The position numbers and the translations under genes were made by a program. The notes under the pieces were generated by a model, which saw only the letters and a list, made by a program, of their open reading frames with translations, was not told the origin of the DNA and made no database searches. Source: Aeromonas rivipollensis (GTDB taxonomy: Bacteria; Pseudomonadota; Gammaproteobacteria; Enterobacterales; Aeromonadaceae). From it: a stretch of DNA of 64,000 bases. Positions 28,811-37,522 of the stretch are shown here, piece after piece. How positions within the stretch are numbered: position 1 is the stretch's first letter; every line of letters starts with the position of its first letter. Location of the stretch: the NCBI RefSeq assembly GCF_037811135.1, contig NZ_CP149130.1:4304501-4368500 (forward strand), given 5' to 3'.

Positions 28811-28830
28811 GTCCCGGCATGGGCCGGGAC
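28811..28830. repeat. Palindromic hairpin element
   Basis: GTCCCGGC-ATGG-GCCGGGAC is a perfect eight-base-pair inverted repeat just upstream of the small 28854 gene. It resembles dispersed palindromic units of REP type, but only one copy is in this window. Confidence 0.35.
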
Positions 28831-28853
28831 CCACACCCGAAAAGGAGAATGCC

Positions 28854-29051
28854 ATGAAGATCTACGATAGAAACCGCAATGTGCTGACCCTGGGCCAGCG
28901 CGTCATGATTGCCGCCACCGGCGCGGTCGATACCCTGAAGGAGGCTCACACCGACAACATGACCCCCTATGAGGCGGAGCATGAGAAGTGCGTGCTGCTG
29001 GCAAACACCCAAGAGCGTTACGCGCCCATAGAGTTGATTAGACTAGGCTGA
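28854..29051 (+). CDS. Small hypothetical protein (65 aa)
   Basis: A 65-residue protein beginning MKIYDRNRNVLTLGQRVMIA after a strong ribosome site (AAAAGGAG). The beta-rich pattern (LGQRVMIAATG ... RYAPIELIRLG) is reminiscent of a small SH3/KOW-like barrel, but this is tentative. The 280 bases before it contain only a hairpin and no gene. Confidence 0.55.
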   Translation: MKIYDRNRNVLTLGQRVMIAATGAVDTLKEAHTDNMTPYEAEHEKCVLLANTQERYAPIELIRLG

Positions 29052-29204
29052 TCCCCTTCCCCGTCACCCTACTCTTTACAATTCACCCGGCCGCCGCGCC
29101 CCAGCTGACGGCCGGGTTTCTGGGTTCCCTGACCCTCTCCTTTCCCTCATCCCACTATGTTGACGGCTCCCCTGCCGCCTTAGGCAACGCAGAGCGGCCC
29201 TGCC

Positions 29205-29546
29205 TTATGACGGTGAGGCGATGCAGCTTGCCGGTATCCAGCCCGAGCCCCCTGTTTCGTTGTGTACCCAGAGCCAGCCGGCCAGCTCTCTCTCCACCCT
29301 GACCCTTTCACCCACCACCACATCCAGTTCGCGGGCGGTGTAATCCTGGCGCGCCAGCGCCTCCCCTTCCCCGAGGAGCGTCAGCAGCGACAGCGGCGCC
29401 CACCCCTCGTTGCCATCCGCCATGACGGTGCGAACCCAGCCCGGAAACTCGTCATCCTCGTGGCCGATACGCACCCGCTCCCCGGCGCTAAAACCGATGG
29501 GATTGGGGTAACTGGTGTGGTGAGCCGTGGTGATCAGCGCCAGCAT
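29205..29546 (-). CDS. Tandem SH3-domain protein
   Basis: A 113-residue protein with two variant SH3 domains: about 18-60 (FSAGERVRIGHEDDEFPGWVR ... GWAPLSLL) and about 65-112 (ARQDYTARELDVVVGERVRVE ... GWIPASCI). Each has the ALYDY-like start and the GW.P end of SH3 folds. There is no signal peptide, so it is probably cytoplasmic. The ATG at 29546 (GGAGAAG upstream) is preferred; the frame upstream to 29738 has no similarity and crosses the neighbouring promoter region. Confidence 0.75.
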   Translation of the reverse strand: MLALITTAHHTSYPNPIGFSAGERVRIGHEDDEFPGWVRTVMADGNEGWAPLSLLTLLGEGEALARQDYTARELDVVVGERVRVERELAGWLWVHNETGGSGWIPASCIASPS

Positions 29547-29753
29547 ATGATTCTTCTCCGATGTGCTCTGGTTGGGGGAGTAACACTGACTTGATACCAC
29601 AAGCGCCGCCCCATTGCCGGGAGCCAGGCCCCATGGCGCCCACAGCCTCTCTCGGCAACCCCCTGGCGATGACATGCCCAGCAAGGTGGGTGTCCCAGAT
29701 TTCCCCTCTCCAAGGTGCCTATTACCATCGCCCACCACCGGACGGCACTAGTC

Positions 29754-29802
29754 ACTTGCATAATGGAAGTAAGGTCCGTATGGTGACTTCCATTATGCAA
29801 GT
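29754..29802. promoter_or_regulatory. Double palindromic operator before HxlR-fabF
   Basis: Two 17-base arms, ACTTGCATAATGGAAGT (29754-29770) and ACTTCCATTATGCAAGT (29786-29802), are exact reverse complements separated by 15 bases. Each arm is itself a palindrome of form ACTT-n-CAT-n-ATG-n-AAGT. Their centres lie 32 bases, about three helical turns, apart. They sit 16-64 bases before the HxlR start codon, which fits autorepression by two HxlR dimers. Confidence 0.8.
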
Positions 29803-29817
29803 AACCTGATAGCCCAT

Positions 29818-30345
29818 ATGCGCAAGAAGAGTCTGAGTGAACAGCAGTGCCCCATCGCCCGCAGCCTGGATCATGTCGGCGAGTGGTGGAGTCTGCTGAT
29901 TATCCGCGATGCCATGCATGGCCTGTCGCGCTTCGATGAATTTCAAAAGAGCCTTGGCATCTCCCCCAACATACTGACCCGGCGCCTGACCGCCCTGGTC
30001 GAGGGGGGGCTGATGGAGAAGCGGCTCTACTCCGAGCGCCCCCCTCGCTATCAATATGCGCTCACCCCCCGCGGCCAGGATCTCAGCGCCGTGCTGATCG
30101 CGCTGCTCACCTGGGGCAATAACCACCTTGCGCCCGAGGGGGCCAGCATCCAGCTGAGGGATGCCCAGACGGGCGAGCTGGTCGAGCCCATGCTGGTGGA
30201 CAGGCGCACGGGTCAGGAGATTTCACCCTCGCGCCACACCCTGGTGCCGGGACCGGCCGCCAGTGACGGCATGAAGCAGCGTCTGCGCCATGCCAATGGC
30301 GTGATGAGCGGCGATAACCCTTCGAAACAGGAATCAGAATCATGA
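29818..30345 (+). CDS. HxlR-family winged-helix regulator
   Basis: A 175-residue regulator with the HxlR core at about 8-105 (CPIARSLDHVGEWWSLLIIRDAMHG, RFDEFQKSLGISPNILTRRL, Y-ALTPRGQDL). The N-terminal cysteine C11 is where many HxlR proteins sense electrophiles or oxidants. A C-terminal extension follows. Its stop overlaps the fabF start (ATGA), so repressor and enzyme are translationally coupled. A double palindrome upstream is its likely operator. Confidence 0.88.
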   Translation: MRKKSLSEQQCPIARSLDHVGEWWSLLIIRDAMHGLSRFDEFQKSLGISPNILTRRLTALVEGGLMEKRLYSERPPRYQYALTPRGQDLSAVLIALLTWGNNHLAPEGASIQLRDAQTGELVEPMLVDRRTGQEISPSRHTLVPGPAASDGMKQRLRHANGVMSGDNPSKQESES

Positions 30346-31619
30346 GCTCAACTCGCATCGTGGTGACAGGAATGGGAGCGGTGACCCCGCTTGGATATGG
30401 GGTGGAAACAGTGTGGCAGCGGCTGCTGGCGGGCCAGTCCGGCTTGCGCCGCCTGCCGGAGGCCTTCACCGAAGGGCTGGCCGCCAAGGTGGGCGCCATG
30501 GTGCCCTCCCTGGCAGAAGATCCCCTGGCCGGGTTTGATCCTGATGCAGTGGTGCCGCTCAAGGAGCAGAAGAAGATGGATCGCTTCATCCTCTTTGCCA
30601 TTGCCGCGGCCAAGGAGGCCCTGCTGCAGGCTAACTGGGCCCCCAGGACGGCGGCGGAGCAGGAGCGCACCGCCACCATCATCGCCTCGGGCATCGGCGG
30701 CTTCCCCGCCATCGTCGATGCGGTGCGCACCACGGATGAGCGGGGACCGCGCCGCTTGTCCCCCTTCACCATCCCCTCCTTCCTGGTCAACATGGCGGCG
30801 GGCCATGTCTCCATCAACTTCGGCTTCAAGGGGCCGCTCGGGGCACCGGTCACGGCCTGCGCCGCAGGGGTGCAGGCCATTGGCGACGCCGCCCGGCTCA
30901 TTCGCTGTGGTGAGGCCGACATCGCCATCTGTGGCGGGGCCGAAGCCACCATTGACCGCGTCAGTCTGGGCGGGTTTGCCGCTGCTCGCGCGCTGTCCTC
31001 AGCCTATGCCGACGACCCCGAAGCGGCCTCCCGCCCCTTCGATGTCGACCGCGATGGGTTTGTCATGGGCGAAGGGGCCGGGATCCTGGTGATTGAATCC
31101 CTGGAACACGCCCTGGCCCGGGGCGCCACCCCCATAGTGGAGCTGGTGGGCTATGGCACCAGTGCCGACGCCTATCACCTCACCGCAGGTCCCGAAGATG
31201 GCGACGGCGCACGCCGCGCCATGATGGCGGCCCTGGCTCAGGCCGGCATTCAGGCGGCGGATGTCCAGCACCTCAATGCCCATGCCACCTCGACCCCGGT
31301 GGGTGACAGGGGGGAGCTGGCCGCCATCAAACGCGTATTTGGGGATGACAACCAGATTGCGGTGACCTCCACCAAGTCAGCCACCGGCCATCTGCTGGGG
31401 GCCGCCGGGGGCATAGAGGCCATCTTCACCGCCCTGGCCATTCGCGATCAGAGAGTGCCTGCCACCCGCAACCTGCAGCAACCCGACCCGTTCGCCGACG
31501 GCGTGGACATAGTGCGGGGCACGGCCCGTGACATGGGGATCGAGCACGCCATCTCCAATGGGTTTGGCTTTGGCGGTGTGAATGCCAGCGTGCTGTTCAA
31601 GCGCTGGCGGGGGGCCTGA
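30342..31619 (+). CDS. FabF-like beta-ketoacyl-ACP synthase II
   Basis: A 425-residue condensing enzyme with the complete KAS II catalytic set: C173 (TACAAG), H314 (NAHATSTP), K345 and H350 (KSATGHLLGAAGG). It elongates acyl-ACP with malonyl-ACP. There are no acpP, fabG or fabD genes nearby, unlike the housekeeping fabF locus, so this is probably a second, regulated FabF. Coupling to an HxlR repressor suggests induction by a stress or signal. Confidence 0.9.
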   Translation: MSSTRIVVTGMGAVTPLGYGVETVWQRLLAGQSGLRRLPEAFTEGLAAKVGAMVPSLAEDPLAGFDPDAVVPLKEQKKMDRFILFAIAAAKEALLQANWAPRTAAEQERTATIIASGIGGFPAIVDAVRTTDERGPRRLSPFTIPSFLVNMAAGHVSINFGFKGPLGAPVTACAAGVQAIGDAARLIRCGEADIAICGGAEATIDRVSLGGFAAARALSSAYADDPEAASRPFDVDRDGFVMGEGAGILVIESLEHALARGATPIVELVGYGTSADAYHLTAGPEDGDGARRAMMAALAQAGIQAADVQHLNAHATSTPVGDRGELAAIKRVFGDDNQIAVTSTKSATGHLLGAAGGIEAIFTALAIRDQRVPATRNLQQPDPFADGVDIVRGTARDMGIEHAISNGFGFGGVNASVLFKRWRGA

Positions 31620-31664
31620 TCTCGCTGGTGTCATCATCCTGGGACACCCAGACTTCCTGCCATA

Positions 31665-31700
31665 AAAAGACCCAAACTGAAGGGCTCAGTTTGGGTCAGG
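31665..31700. terminator. Bidirectional terminator
   Basis: GACCCAAACTGA-AGGGC-TCAGTTTGGGTC, a perfect 12-base-pair stem. The A-run on its left provides the T-run for the minus-strand DUF4397 gene. Confidence 0.85.
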
Positions 31701-31729
31701 TTGCGAGTCAGCCGACTCGCAGAGGGTCA

Positions 31730-33103
31730 TCATTTGCTGCTGACGTCGTCCAGGATCAGCAGCTCAGGATCCACGCCACCGACACTGTCAGACAGGGCCG
31801 CGGCTGTCAGCACCTGACCGTTGGTCAGGGTGACCGGCAGGGGACCTATGACCGGGGTCTTGTCACCCGAGGCCGTGACTGTGACCTGGTAATCACCGGC
31901 GGCAATGGCAAGATAGCCGCTGTCTGCCTTGAAGGGCACGGCCTTGAGCGCCGGTGAGGCGCCGCTGATGTCCGTGCCCGCAGTCAGGTAGATATCGACC
32001 GCCGGTGCCGTGGGGGCGGCATGGAGCACCCGCAGTTGAGCCTCGGTAGCAACCACCCGTCCGGTATCCGTCAGCAACAGTGGCTCTATGGTTTCACCTG
32101 AGGGGTCCAGCAACTGGCCCACGGCAAACAGGGAGTAGCGAGCCCCCGCCTTGAGCGGCACGTCGCTGGCACTGATCACCTCAGGGGTGACGGCTCCGGT
32201 TGGCGTGACCACAAAGTCATAATCGGCGGCGGCCAGCCCCAGATACCCGGTGTTCCCCTTGAAGGCCAATCCTTGCAGCGGGGCCGCTGTCGGGGCAACG
32301 CCATTCACCCAGATGTCGACGGCAGGGGCATCGGCAACTGCATGGACCACCCTCAGCCGAGCCTGCTCATCGACAGACAGGATGGGGGTGGCGCCAGCAT
32401 CGCCGATGGCGAGCAACTGCACCGGGCTTGGCCCCGCCCCCAGGTTATCGATCGCCGCCATCAGCAAGTCGGTCCCCCCGCTGAGCGTCTGCGGGCCAGA
32501 GTCATAAACCACATCCACAGTCCCCGCCAAGGTCAGCCTGATCTGGTATTCCCCTGCCGGCAGGGTGAGGGGGTCGCTGTAGGTCTTGAACGGAATATTG
32601 GCCAGAGTCGGGCTGGCCAGGGCGGCCCCCGGCGCGGTGACATGGACGTCGACTGCCGGTGCACTCGGTGCGGCATGCAGCACCTGCACACGAATATCAC
32701 CGCCTGTCGGCGCCTGGTTCGGCCGCTCAATCACCAGCGGGCCAAAGGCGGTATCACCGCTGCCAGCCAGTTTGCCGACGGCCAGCACGTCGTACTGGGT
32801 GTCGGATTTCAGCTCGAGAGACAGAGGGCCTATGACCGTCGTCGTCGCCCCCCCTGGCAAGATGCCGTCTACCGCCACTTCGTGACTGCCAGCGGCAACC
32901 GGCTTGAGCCCGCTACTGCTGCCATAGTCAACGGCCGTCAGGAAAGGGGCACCATCGACCCTTACATCAACCTTGGGGGCATCAGGGGCCAGATGGCTGA
33001 TCCTGATGATGGCATTGGGCGGACTGCTGTCATTATCACTCCCCCCACAGGCTGCCAGGGTTAATCCCATGGCAATGGCTGCACAACTCTGAAACCATTT
33101 CAT
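31730..33103 (-). CDS. DUF4397 repeat lipoprotein
   Basis: A 457-residue secreted lipoprotein. The signal peptide ends in a lipobox (LTLAAC, C19). Four repeat units each start with a variant of VLHAAPxAPAVDI: ISHLAPDAPKVDVRV, VLHAAPSAPAVDVHV, VVHAVADAPAVDIWV and VLHAAPTAPAVDIYL. These are DUF4397 beta-sandwich modules. The function is unknown, presumably surface or periplasmic binding. The start at 33103 follows GGAG and places the signal peptide at the N-terminus. Confidence 0.85.
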   Translation of the reverse strand: MKWFQSCAAIAMGLTLAACGGSDNDSSPPNAIIRISHLAPDAPKVDVRVDGAPFLTAVDYGSSSGLKPVAAGSHEVAVDGILPGGATTTVIGPLSLELKSDTQYDVLAVGKLAGSGDTAFGPLVIERPNQAPTGGDIRVQVLHAAPSAPAVDVHVTAPGAALASPTLANIPFKTYSDPLTLPAGEYQIRLTLAGTVDVVYDSGPQTLSGGTDLLMAAIDNLGAGPSPVQLLAIGDAGATPILSVDEQARLRVVHAVADAPAVDIWVNGVAPTAAPLQGLAFKGNTGYLGLAAADYDFVVTPTGAVTPEVISASDVPLKAGARYSLFAVGQLLDPSGETIEPLLLTDTGRVVATEAQLRVLHAAPTAPAVDIYLTAGTDISGASPALKAVPFKADSGYLAIAAGDYQVTVTASGDKTPVIGPLPVTLTNGQVLTAAALSDSVGGVDPELLILDDVSSK

Positions 33104-33395
33104 TTGATCAATCTCCATTTGGTAAGTGGCCAGAGTGATATGACTGTCCCGAACGATCGGATCACAGCGCTTTCTCTCCGTGATGGCGGTTGGCGAGGTG
33201 GAAGGAGGGATGGGGGTGGGCAATACAGGGCCAGCCAGCCGCGTGGGGGAAAGGCGGCGAGCGCTTCAAGAGGGGCCTGATCTCCCTGCCAGGTGAATAT
33301 CATCATGCTGGCTGAAAGGGCGGCGAACTCCCCAGCCGGGCGTTCGCCGATTTTTTCATCTTGGGATACCCAGTTTCCCCCAGGGGGATCCCCGT
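33104..33395. other. Intergenic region (292 bp) upstream of DUF4397 gene
   Basis: It should contain the promoter of the DUF4397 gene. A 99-codon minus frame spans it but has no ribosome site, family resemblance or conserved start. I see no RNA gene or repeat. Confidence 0.4.
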
Positions 33396-33683
33396 TCACT
33401 TGAATTTCGACTGGGCGTCAGCCAGACCGCTCTTCAGATCGTGCCACATCTGGTCGGCGGTCAGCTTGACCTGCACCCAGGACTCGCCGCTCTCCCTGCC
33501 GAGCACCTCCATGCTGTCGGAGGCGGCATGCTGCCTGGCACGCAGTGCCTGTAGCTCCTTGGTCCCCTTGACCCTCATGTCGGCCGAGAGGGTCTCCAGC
33601 CTGGCTTCCAGCAGGTTGATCTGGCAGCCCCACTCCTTGAGCTGGGCGCTCATTCGTTTCCTGTAGGCTTGGTGCATTTCCAT
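33396..33683 (-). CDS. Coiled-coil stress-response-like protein
   Basis: A 95-residue, almost entirely helical protein with heptad-like spacing: AYRKRMSAQLKEWGCQINLLEARLE ... MWHDLKSGLADAQSKFK. It resembles the small sll1863-type coiled-coil stress proteins, which end in a similar WxDLKxG...A...F motif. It follows the BON lipoprotein gene on the same strand by about 25 bases; both may belong to an envelope or osmotic stress group. Confidence 0.7.
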   Translation of the reverse strand: MEMHQAYRKRMSAQLKEWGCQINLLEARLETLSADMRVKGTKELQALRARQHAASDSMEVLGRESGESWVQVKLTADQMWHDLKSGLADAQSKFK

Positions 33684-33707
33684 CTTGTGCTCCCTGGGTA
33701 AGCGACC

Positions 33708-34127
33708 CTACTGGGTCTTGGTGAGTGTCAGCTGATTGACGACATTCTCGACGCCATCGACCGCCATCGCGATCGCGCTGGCCTTGTCGCTGTTGGCTTT
33801 CGAGTCGGCCGTCCCGGTCAGGGTGACGACACCGCCGACGGTGTCGACGCTGATCCGCATTGACTTGAGCCCGGGTTCGCCGAGGAGCTTGGTCTTCACC
33901 TTGGTGGTGACTTCGGTGTCTGCCCAGGCCTGGGCGCTCTCGGCACCTTTCTGGCTCATCTTGTTTTCATACTTGTCGAGGGTGGCATCGACCTTCTTGC
34001 CGGTCTCGCTGGCCGCCTCATCTATGCTCTTGCCGGCCTGTTCCGCCGACCCCGGTTTGTCGCACCCGCTCAGCCCCAAGGTACAGAGCAGCGAGATGGC
34101 GACGAGGGTTAGGTTGCTGTGTGGCAT
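33708..34127 (-). CDS. BON-domain lipoprotein (OsmY-like)
   Basis: A 139-residue lipoprotein with a lipobox (LSGC, C22), a charged helical linker and a single BON domain at about 70-135 (TTKVKTKLLGEPGLKSMRISVDTVGGVVTLTG ... AIAMAVDGVENVVNQL). BON domains bind phospholipid membranes; OsmY and DolP are relatives. It is flanked by DUF3309 and coiled-coil genes on the same strand, about 30 bases apart. Confidence 0.85.
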   Translation of the reverse strand: MPHSNLTLVAISLLCTLGLSGCDKPGSAEQAGKSIDEAASETGKKVDATLDKYENKMSQKGAESAQAWADTEVTTKVKTKLLGEPGLKSMRISVDTVGGVVTLTGTADSKANSDKASAIAMAVDGVENVVNQLTLTKTQ

Positions 34128-34154
34128 CTGTTGATTTCTCCGAAGTGAAGTTGC

Positions 34155-34313
34155 CTAGATCTTGCCTAGCAAGACCAGGATGAGCAGTACTGTCAGTACC
34201 AGTCCGATGATGCCGCTTGGCGCGTAGCCCCAGCCCTGGCTGTGCGGCCAGCGGGGAATGGCACCGATCAGTAGCAGGACAAGCACGATCAGCAGAACGG
34301 TTCCAATGGTCAT
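34155..34313 (-). CDS. DUF3309 small membrane protein
   Basis: A 52-residue protein beginning MTIGTVLLIVLVLLLIGAIP, with the PRWPHSQGWGYAPSG turn and a second helix, matching the DUF3309 family of two-helix inner-membrane peptides. The ribosome site AGGAG lies seven bases before the ATG. It heads the run DUF3309 - BON lipoprotein - coiled-coil protein. Confidence 0.85.
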   Translation of the reverse strand: MTIGTVLLIVLVLLLIGAIPRWPHSQGWGYAPSGIIGLVLTVLLILVLLGKI

Positions 34314-34572
34314 GGCTTTCTCCTAGAAGTTGCATGTGGGCGACATAAACGACCCATCTGATAGTGCGACCAGTCCACAGGCCCGGTCTGTACGCAAACA
34401 CACAGAGGGGGGAGAGATTTTGATCTTTCCTGGCCGGGCAGATGGGCAAGCAAGGGTGCAGAGGTTGCAAGAGGCGAACATGGAAGGAGAAAGCAGTGAC
34501 GCCCCCACCTTGGGGGTCCGGCAGCGAAGGGAGGGCTTTATTGGCTATCCGGTTATCTGCCGCCCGCAGGGC
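34314..34572. other. Intergenic region (about 260 bp)
   Basis: No gene recognised. It contains a CCCCC-ACCTT-GGGGG hairpin near 34501-34516 and presumably the promoter of the DUF3309 run. Confidence 0.35.
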
Positions 34573-34735
34573 TTAGGGGCGAAGGGGTGAACCGGACCAT
34601 CCCTTGCCAAGAGTGCGGATCAGCAGCAGTGCCGGCAGCAGGGTGACCAGCAGCCAGTGCGCATGGGGCAGGATAAAGGCATGGATGATTTCTCGCGCCA
34701 GCCAGGTCGAGGCGGTGGCAGCAGAAGGCGGCCCC
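34573..34735 (-). pseudogene. Truncated paralogue of the membrane protein at 38584
   Basis: The minus-strand frame reads ATASTWLAREIIHAFILPHA and continues HWLLVTLLPALLLIRTLGKG, then a stop at 34573. This aligns directly with the C-terminal region of the membrane protein at 38584-39096 (ATASTWLPHEIIRTFILPHT..., HWLLLTLLAPLLLIRQLG). Upstream of the ATAS motif similarity vanishes and no start is present, so only about 45 C-terminal residues remain of a 170-residue protein. Confidence 0.8.
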
Positions 34736-34827
34736 CAGCAAGGCACCGAACTCCTGCCTGGGCCGCCTTGACAGCGTGCGGCCCGGGGTGGGGGCCTCCT
34801 TTCTCTGATGCCCCTCCCGGTGCCTGC

Positions 34828-35607
34828 CTAAGCGGTGGGCACAGTGCCCCCGTCAATCACATATTCAGTACCGCTGATAGAGGCGGCCAGAGGCGAGGCC
34901 AGAAACGCGATGAGATTCGCGACTTCCTGCGGCCTGGCGGGGCGGCCGAGGGGGATCCCCCCCAGGGAATCCATGATGATCTGCTTGCCTCCCTCGTAAT
35001 CCGTGCCGGCCTGGGTCGCAAGCCGCTCAGCCAGCGCAACGGATGCCTCTGTCTCTATCCAGCCGGGAGAGACCCGCACCACCCGCACGCCTTTTGGCGT
35101 CACCTCTTTCGACAGACTCTTGCTGTAGGTTGACAGCGCAGCCTTGGCGGCGGCATAGGCCGTGGTCGACTCCGGCAAAGGCAGCTCACGCTGGATGGAG
35201 GTGACATGGATGATCACCCCCTCCCCCTGTGCCAGCATGGCGGGCAACAGCGCCCTGTCCAGACGCACCGCAGGCATCAGGTTCAGGTTCAGCTCCCGCT
35301 GCCACTCATCCTCCCCCAGTGCCGCGAAGCCGCCACCCGGCGCCGATGAGCCGCCCAGCACGTGGACTATGATGTCCACGCCGCCCAGCCTGGCGTTGAC
35401 GGCATCCACCACCGTGTTGCAGCCTTGCACAGTGGTCAGGTCGGCGGCGACAAACAGCGCCTCGGGCAGGTCCGCCGGGCGGCTGCGCGCCGTGGTCAGC
35501 ACCCGGGCGCCATTGTCACGAAACAGGGCGAGCACGGCTTTCCCCACCCCCTTGGTACCTGCGGTGATCAGTACACGCCGGCCTTGCAGTGCCAAATCCA
35601 TCGCCAT
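34828..35607 (-). CDS. Short-chain dehydrogenase/reductase
   Basis: A 259-residue classical SDR with cofactor motif [11 protein letters not shown] near the N-terminus, the catalytic YAAAK and the C-terminal GTEYVIDGG. The substrate is unknown. Its start at 35607 overlaps the stop of the upstream NTF2-like gene (TGATG), so the two are coupled. The divergent HxlR regulator 36027 is the likely controller. Confidence 0.88.
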   Translation of the reverse strand: MAMDLALQGRRVLITAGTKGVGKAVLALFRDNGARVLTTARSRPADLPEALFVAADLTTVQGCNTVVDAVNARLGGVDIIVHVLGGSSAPGGGFAALGEDEWQRELNLNLMPAVRLDRALLPAMLAQGEGVIIHVTSIQRELPLPESTTAYAAAKAALSTYSKSLSKEVTPKGVRVVRVSPGWIETEASVALAERLATQAGTDYEGGKQIIMDSLGGIPLGRPARPQEVANLIAFLASPLAASISGTEYVIDGGTVPTA

Positions 35608-35933
35608 CACAGTATCTCCAGAGATTGAATGTCATTGCCCGACATCAGAAACCGGTGTTCAAGCATCACCGGGCTGCCGGGGAAGTTGCCCGCCACCTCG
35701 GCAACCACTGTCACCCGCGCCCCTGCCTGCGTCACCGTCACCGGCTCCACCCTGTACTCGACGGCTTTTCGGGTCCCTGCCATCCAGGCCTGGATGGCGC
35801 TATGCCCCTGATGGGTATGGCTTTCGTCCCGCACGAGCGCATCTGCGGTGAAGCACCCGGCAAGGCGGGCCGGATCCGCCCCATTGCTGACCTCGAAATA
35901 GGTGGCAATGGATGGAAAGTGTAGAGAAGTCAT
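35607..35933 (-). CDS. NTF2-like (SnoaL-type) protein
   Basis: A 108-residue cone-fold protein: [29 protein letters not shown] at the start and [19 protein letters not shown] at the end. Such proteins are often isomerases, cyclases or binding partners of oxidoreductases. The ATG at 35933 is preferred (GAGG six bases upstream), with ATG 35939 also possible. It is the first gene of a two-gene unit with the SDR. Confidence 0.75.
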   Translation of the reverse strand: MTSLHFPSIATYFEVSNGADPARLAGCFTADALVRDESHTHQGHSAIQAWMAGTRKAVEYRVEPVTVTQAGARVTVVAEVAGNFPGSPVMLEHRFLMSGNDIQSLEIL

Positions 35934-36026
35934 CGTCATCCTCGCTGAGAGAGAGTTGCTGTACATCCACTTTCCACATAGGCTTACGTTTAATCAAGAA
36001 CGCACAAAAAAGTAAGTGACTCACCC

Positions 36027-36392
36027 ATGACCAGGATCTATACCCCTTCGACTGCGGCTATCGGTGTCGAAGACGTGCTCAAATTGCTGGAAGGCCGCTG
36101 GAAACTGGTCATCCTGTTTCACCTGTTCGATGGCAAAGTGCAGCGTTATTCGGACTTTGAACGGCTGATCCCGGCCATTTCCCAGAAGATGCTGGCCCAG
36201 CAGCTGCGACAGCTGGAAGCGGACGGCATAGTAGTGCGCAAGGTCTACCCGCAGGTGCCGCCCAAGGTGGAATATCGCCTGACCGACTGGGGACAGGCCC
36301 TGTGCCCGGCATTGGATGCCTTGTTGAAATGGGCGGAGCAGAAAGAGGCGCTCCAGCCCCAGAACCCAGCCGAGCAGGAAACCTCCGACTGA
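36027..36392 (+). CDS. HxlR-family regulator (second)
   Basis: A 121-residue HxlR winged-helix protein: VLKLLEGRWKLVILFHLFDGKVQRYSDFERLIPAISQKML ... VEYRLTDWGQAL. It lacks the usual N-terminal cysteine at the CP position. It is divergent from the NTF2-SDR pair across about 90 bases, the classic HxlR arrangement for control of a neighbouring oxidoreductase. Confidence 0.88.
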   Translation: MTRIYTPSTAAIGVEDVLKLLEGRWKLVILFHLFDGKVQRYSDFERLIPAISQKMLAQQLRQLEADGIVVRKVYPQVPPKVEYRLTDWGQALCPALDALLKWAEQKEALQPQNPAEQETSD

Positions 36393-36500
36393 CCCTCAGT
36401 CAATACAGGAGCCGCCGGCCCGCTCCGTCACGGGGCCCATGACCGGTCGGGGGCTCCCGGCTCAGACATCGGCTCCCGGATGCCCCTCTTCCTCGTGATT

Positions 36501-36518
36501 CATTACCATGAGTGAATT
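36501..36518 (+). promoter_or_regulatory. CATTACCATGAGTGAATT motif before orphan secreted gene
   Basis: It aligns with CATTTACCAGTAGTGAATT at 37537-37555, just before the LysR gene. The matching elements (CATT-ACCA-AGTGAATT) in two neighbouring promoter regions suggest a shared binding site for that LysR protein. Confidence 0.4.
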
Positions 36519-36596
36519 TTCATATCAGTCGAGTGCCATTTCAGTGAACACTTCACCGCCCTAGACTGCTTCTCGAACCTTAACGAGGAGTCTCAT

Positions 36597-37382
36597 ATGA
36601 AATTCACCAACGTCGCTCTCCTGGCTGGCGCCATCGCCTCTGCCATGTCTTTCAACACCTTCGCCGGTGACCTTGTCTCGGTGCAGTTCAGCGATGGCCG
36701 CCCCGCCGTGACCGGGGTCGAGGCAGTCAACGGGGTGCTCAACCCCATAGGGGTCAACGTGGTCACCGTCGAGATCCCCGAGGCCGCCAGGCCCCTGCTC
36801 GAAGCCTCCCACCGCCGCGCGTTGACCAAAGCTGAGCACGGCGCCCTGATTGCGGCCTTCAACCTGAGCCAGGGGGATCTGCTGGAGCAGGCCAGGCTCG
36901 CAGGGCGCGAACCCGCGGTGAAAGGGGGCGGCGTCGCCACCGAAGAGACCGGCGTCGGCCCCTACCCCAAGGTCTATGACCTGATGGCGCTGGACGAGCG
37001 CACCCGCAGCGCCGTGCTGGGCAAATATGGCCGCATGCACGTCAACTCAGCAGAAGACGGCACCGACATCGACGAGGTGATGACTGTGGTCAGCGGCGGC
37101 CCCTTCCGCTGGGGCTTTACCCTGAAAGACGGCAGCATCGCCCGCTTCCAGATCGACAAGGTGGGCCTTGAAGACAAGGCCGTGCGGATCAGCTATCACG
37201 GGCTGGGCATGCACGCCGGGCTGATGGACGCCAGACAGGGGCTGCTGGTGGCCTTCGCCCATGGCCCCGAGGCATTCACCATGCGCTACCAGGCCGAGGT
37301 GCCCCACGCGCAGCTGCTCGGCACCAACCCCTGGGCCGATGTCGGCATCAGCCTGCCCCCCGCGCCAGGCAAGACGCAATAA
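36597..37382 (+). CDS. Secreted protein of unknown function
   Basis: A 261-residue protein with a clear signal peptide (MKFTNVALLAGAIASAMSFNTFA) and no recognised domain. It contains a beta-rich second half (GGPFRWGFTLKDGSIARFQIDKVG, AVRISYHGLGMHAG). No cysteines are apparent in the mature part. It is preceded by a strong ribosome site (GAGGAG) and followed by a LysR gene whose promoter shares a motif with its own, so the two are probably functionally linked. Confidence 0.7.
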   Translation: MKFTNVALLAGAIASAMSFNTFAGDLVSVQFSDGRPAVTGVEAVNGVLNPIGVNVVTVEIPEAARPLLEASHRRALTKAEHGALIAAFNLSQGDLLEQARLAGREPAVKGGGVATEETGVGPYPKVYDLMALDERTRSAVLGKYGRMHVNSAEDGTDIDEVMTVVSGGPFRWGFTLKDGSIARFQIDKVGLEDKAVRISYHGLGMHAGLMDARQGLLVAFAHGPEAFTMRYQAEVPHAQLLGTNPWADVGISLPPAPGKTQ

Positions 37383-37522
37383 GCATCCTCCATGCTCCGG
37401 GCGGTCGGGCTGCAGCCCGGCCGCCCTTGTCATGCCTCTCTTTTCCATCACGGCTGGCGACCGATGGCCGGGGATGGGGGATGGACAGCCCCGGGATCCG
37501 CACTATTGTGATAAAAGTGCGC

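Noticed and set aside
28574-28853. Several overlapping short frames between DUF1993 and the 65-residue gene
   Set aside because: They are low-complexity frames around a palindromic hairpin, with no ribosome sites or families.
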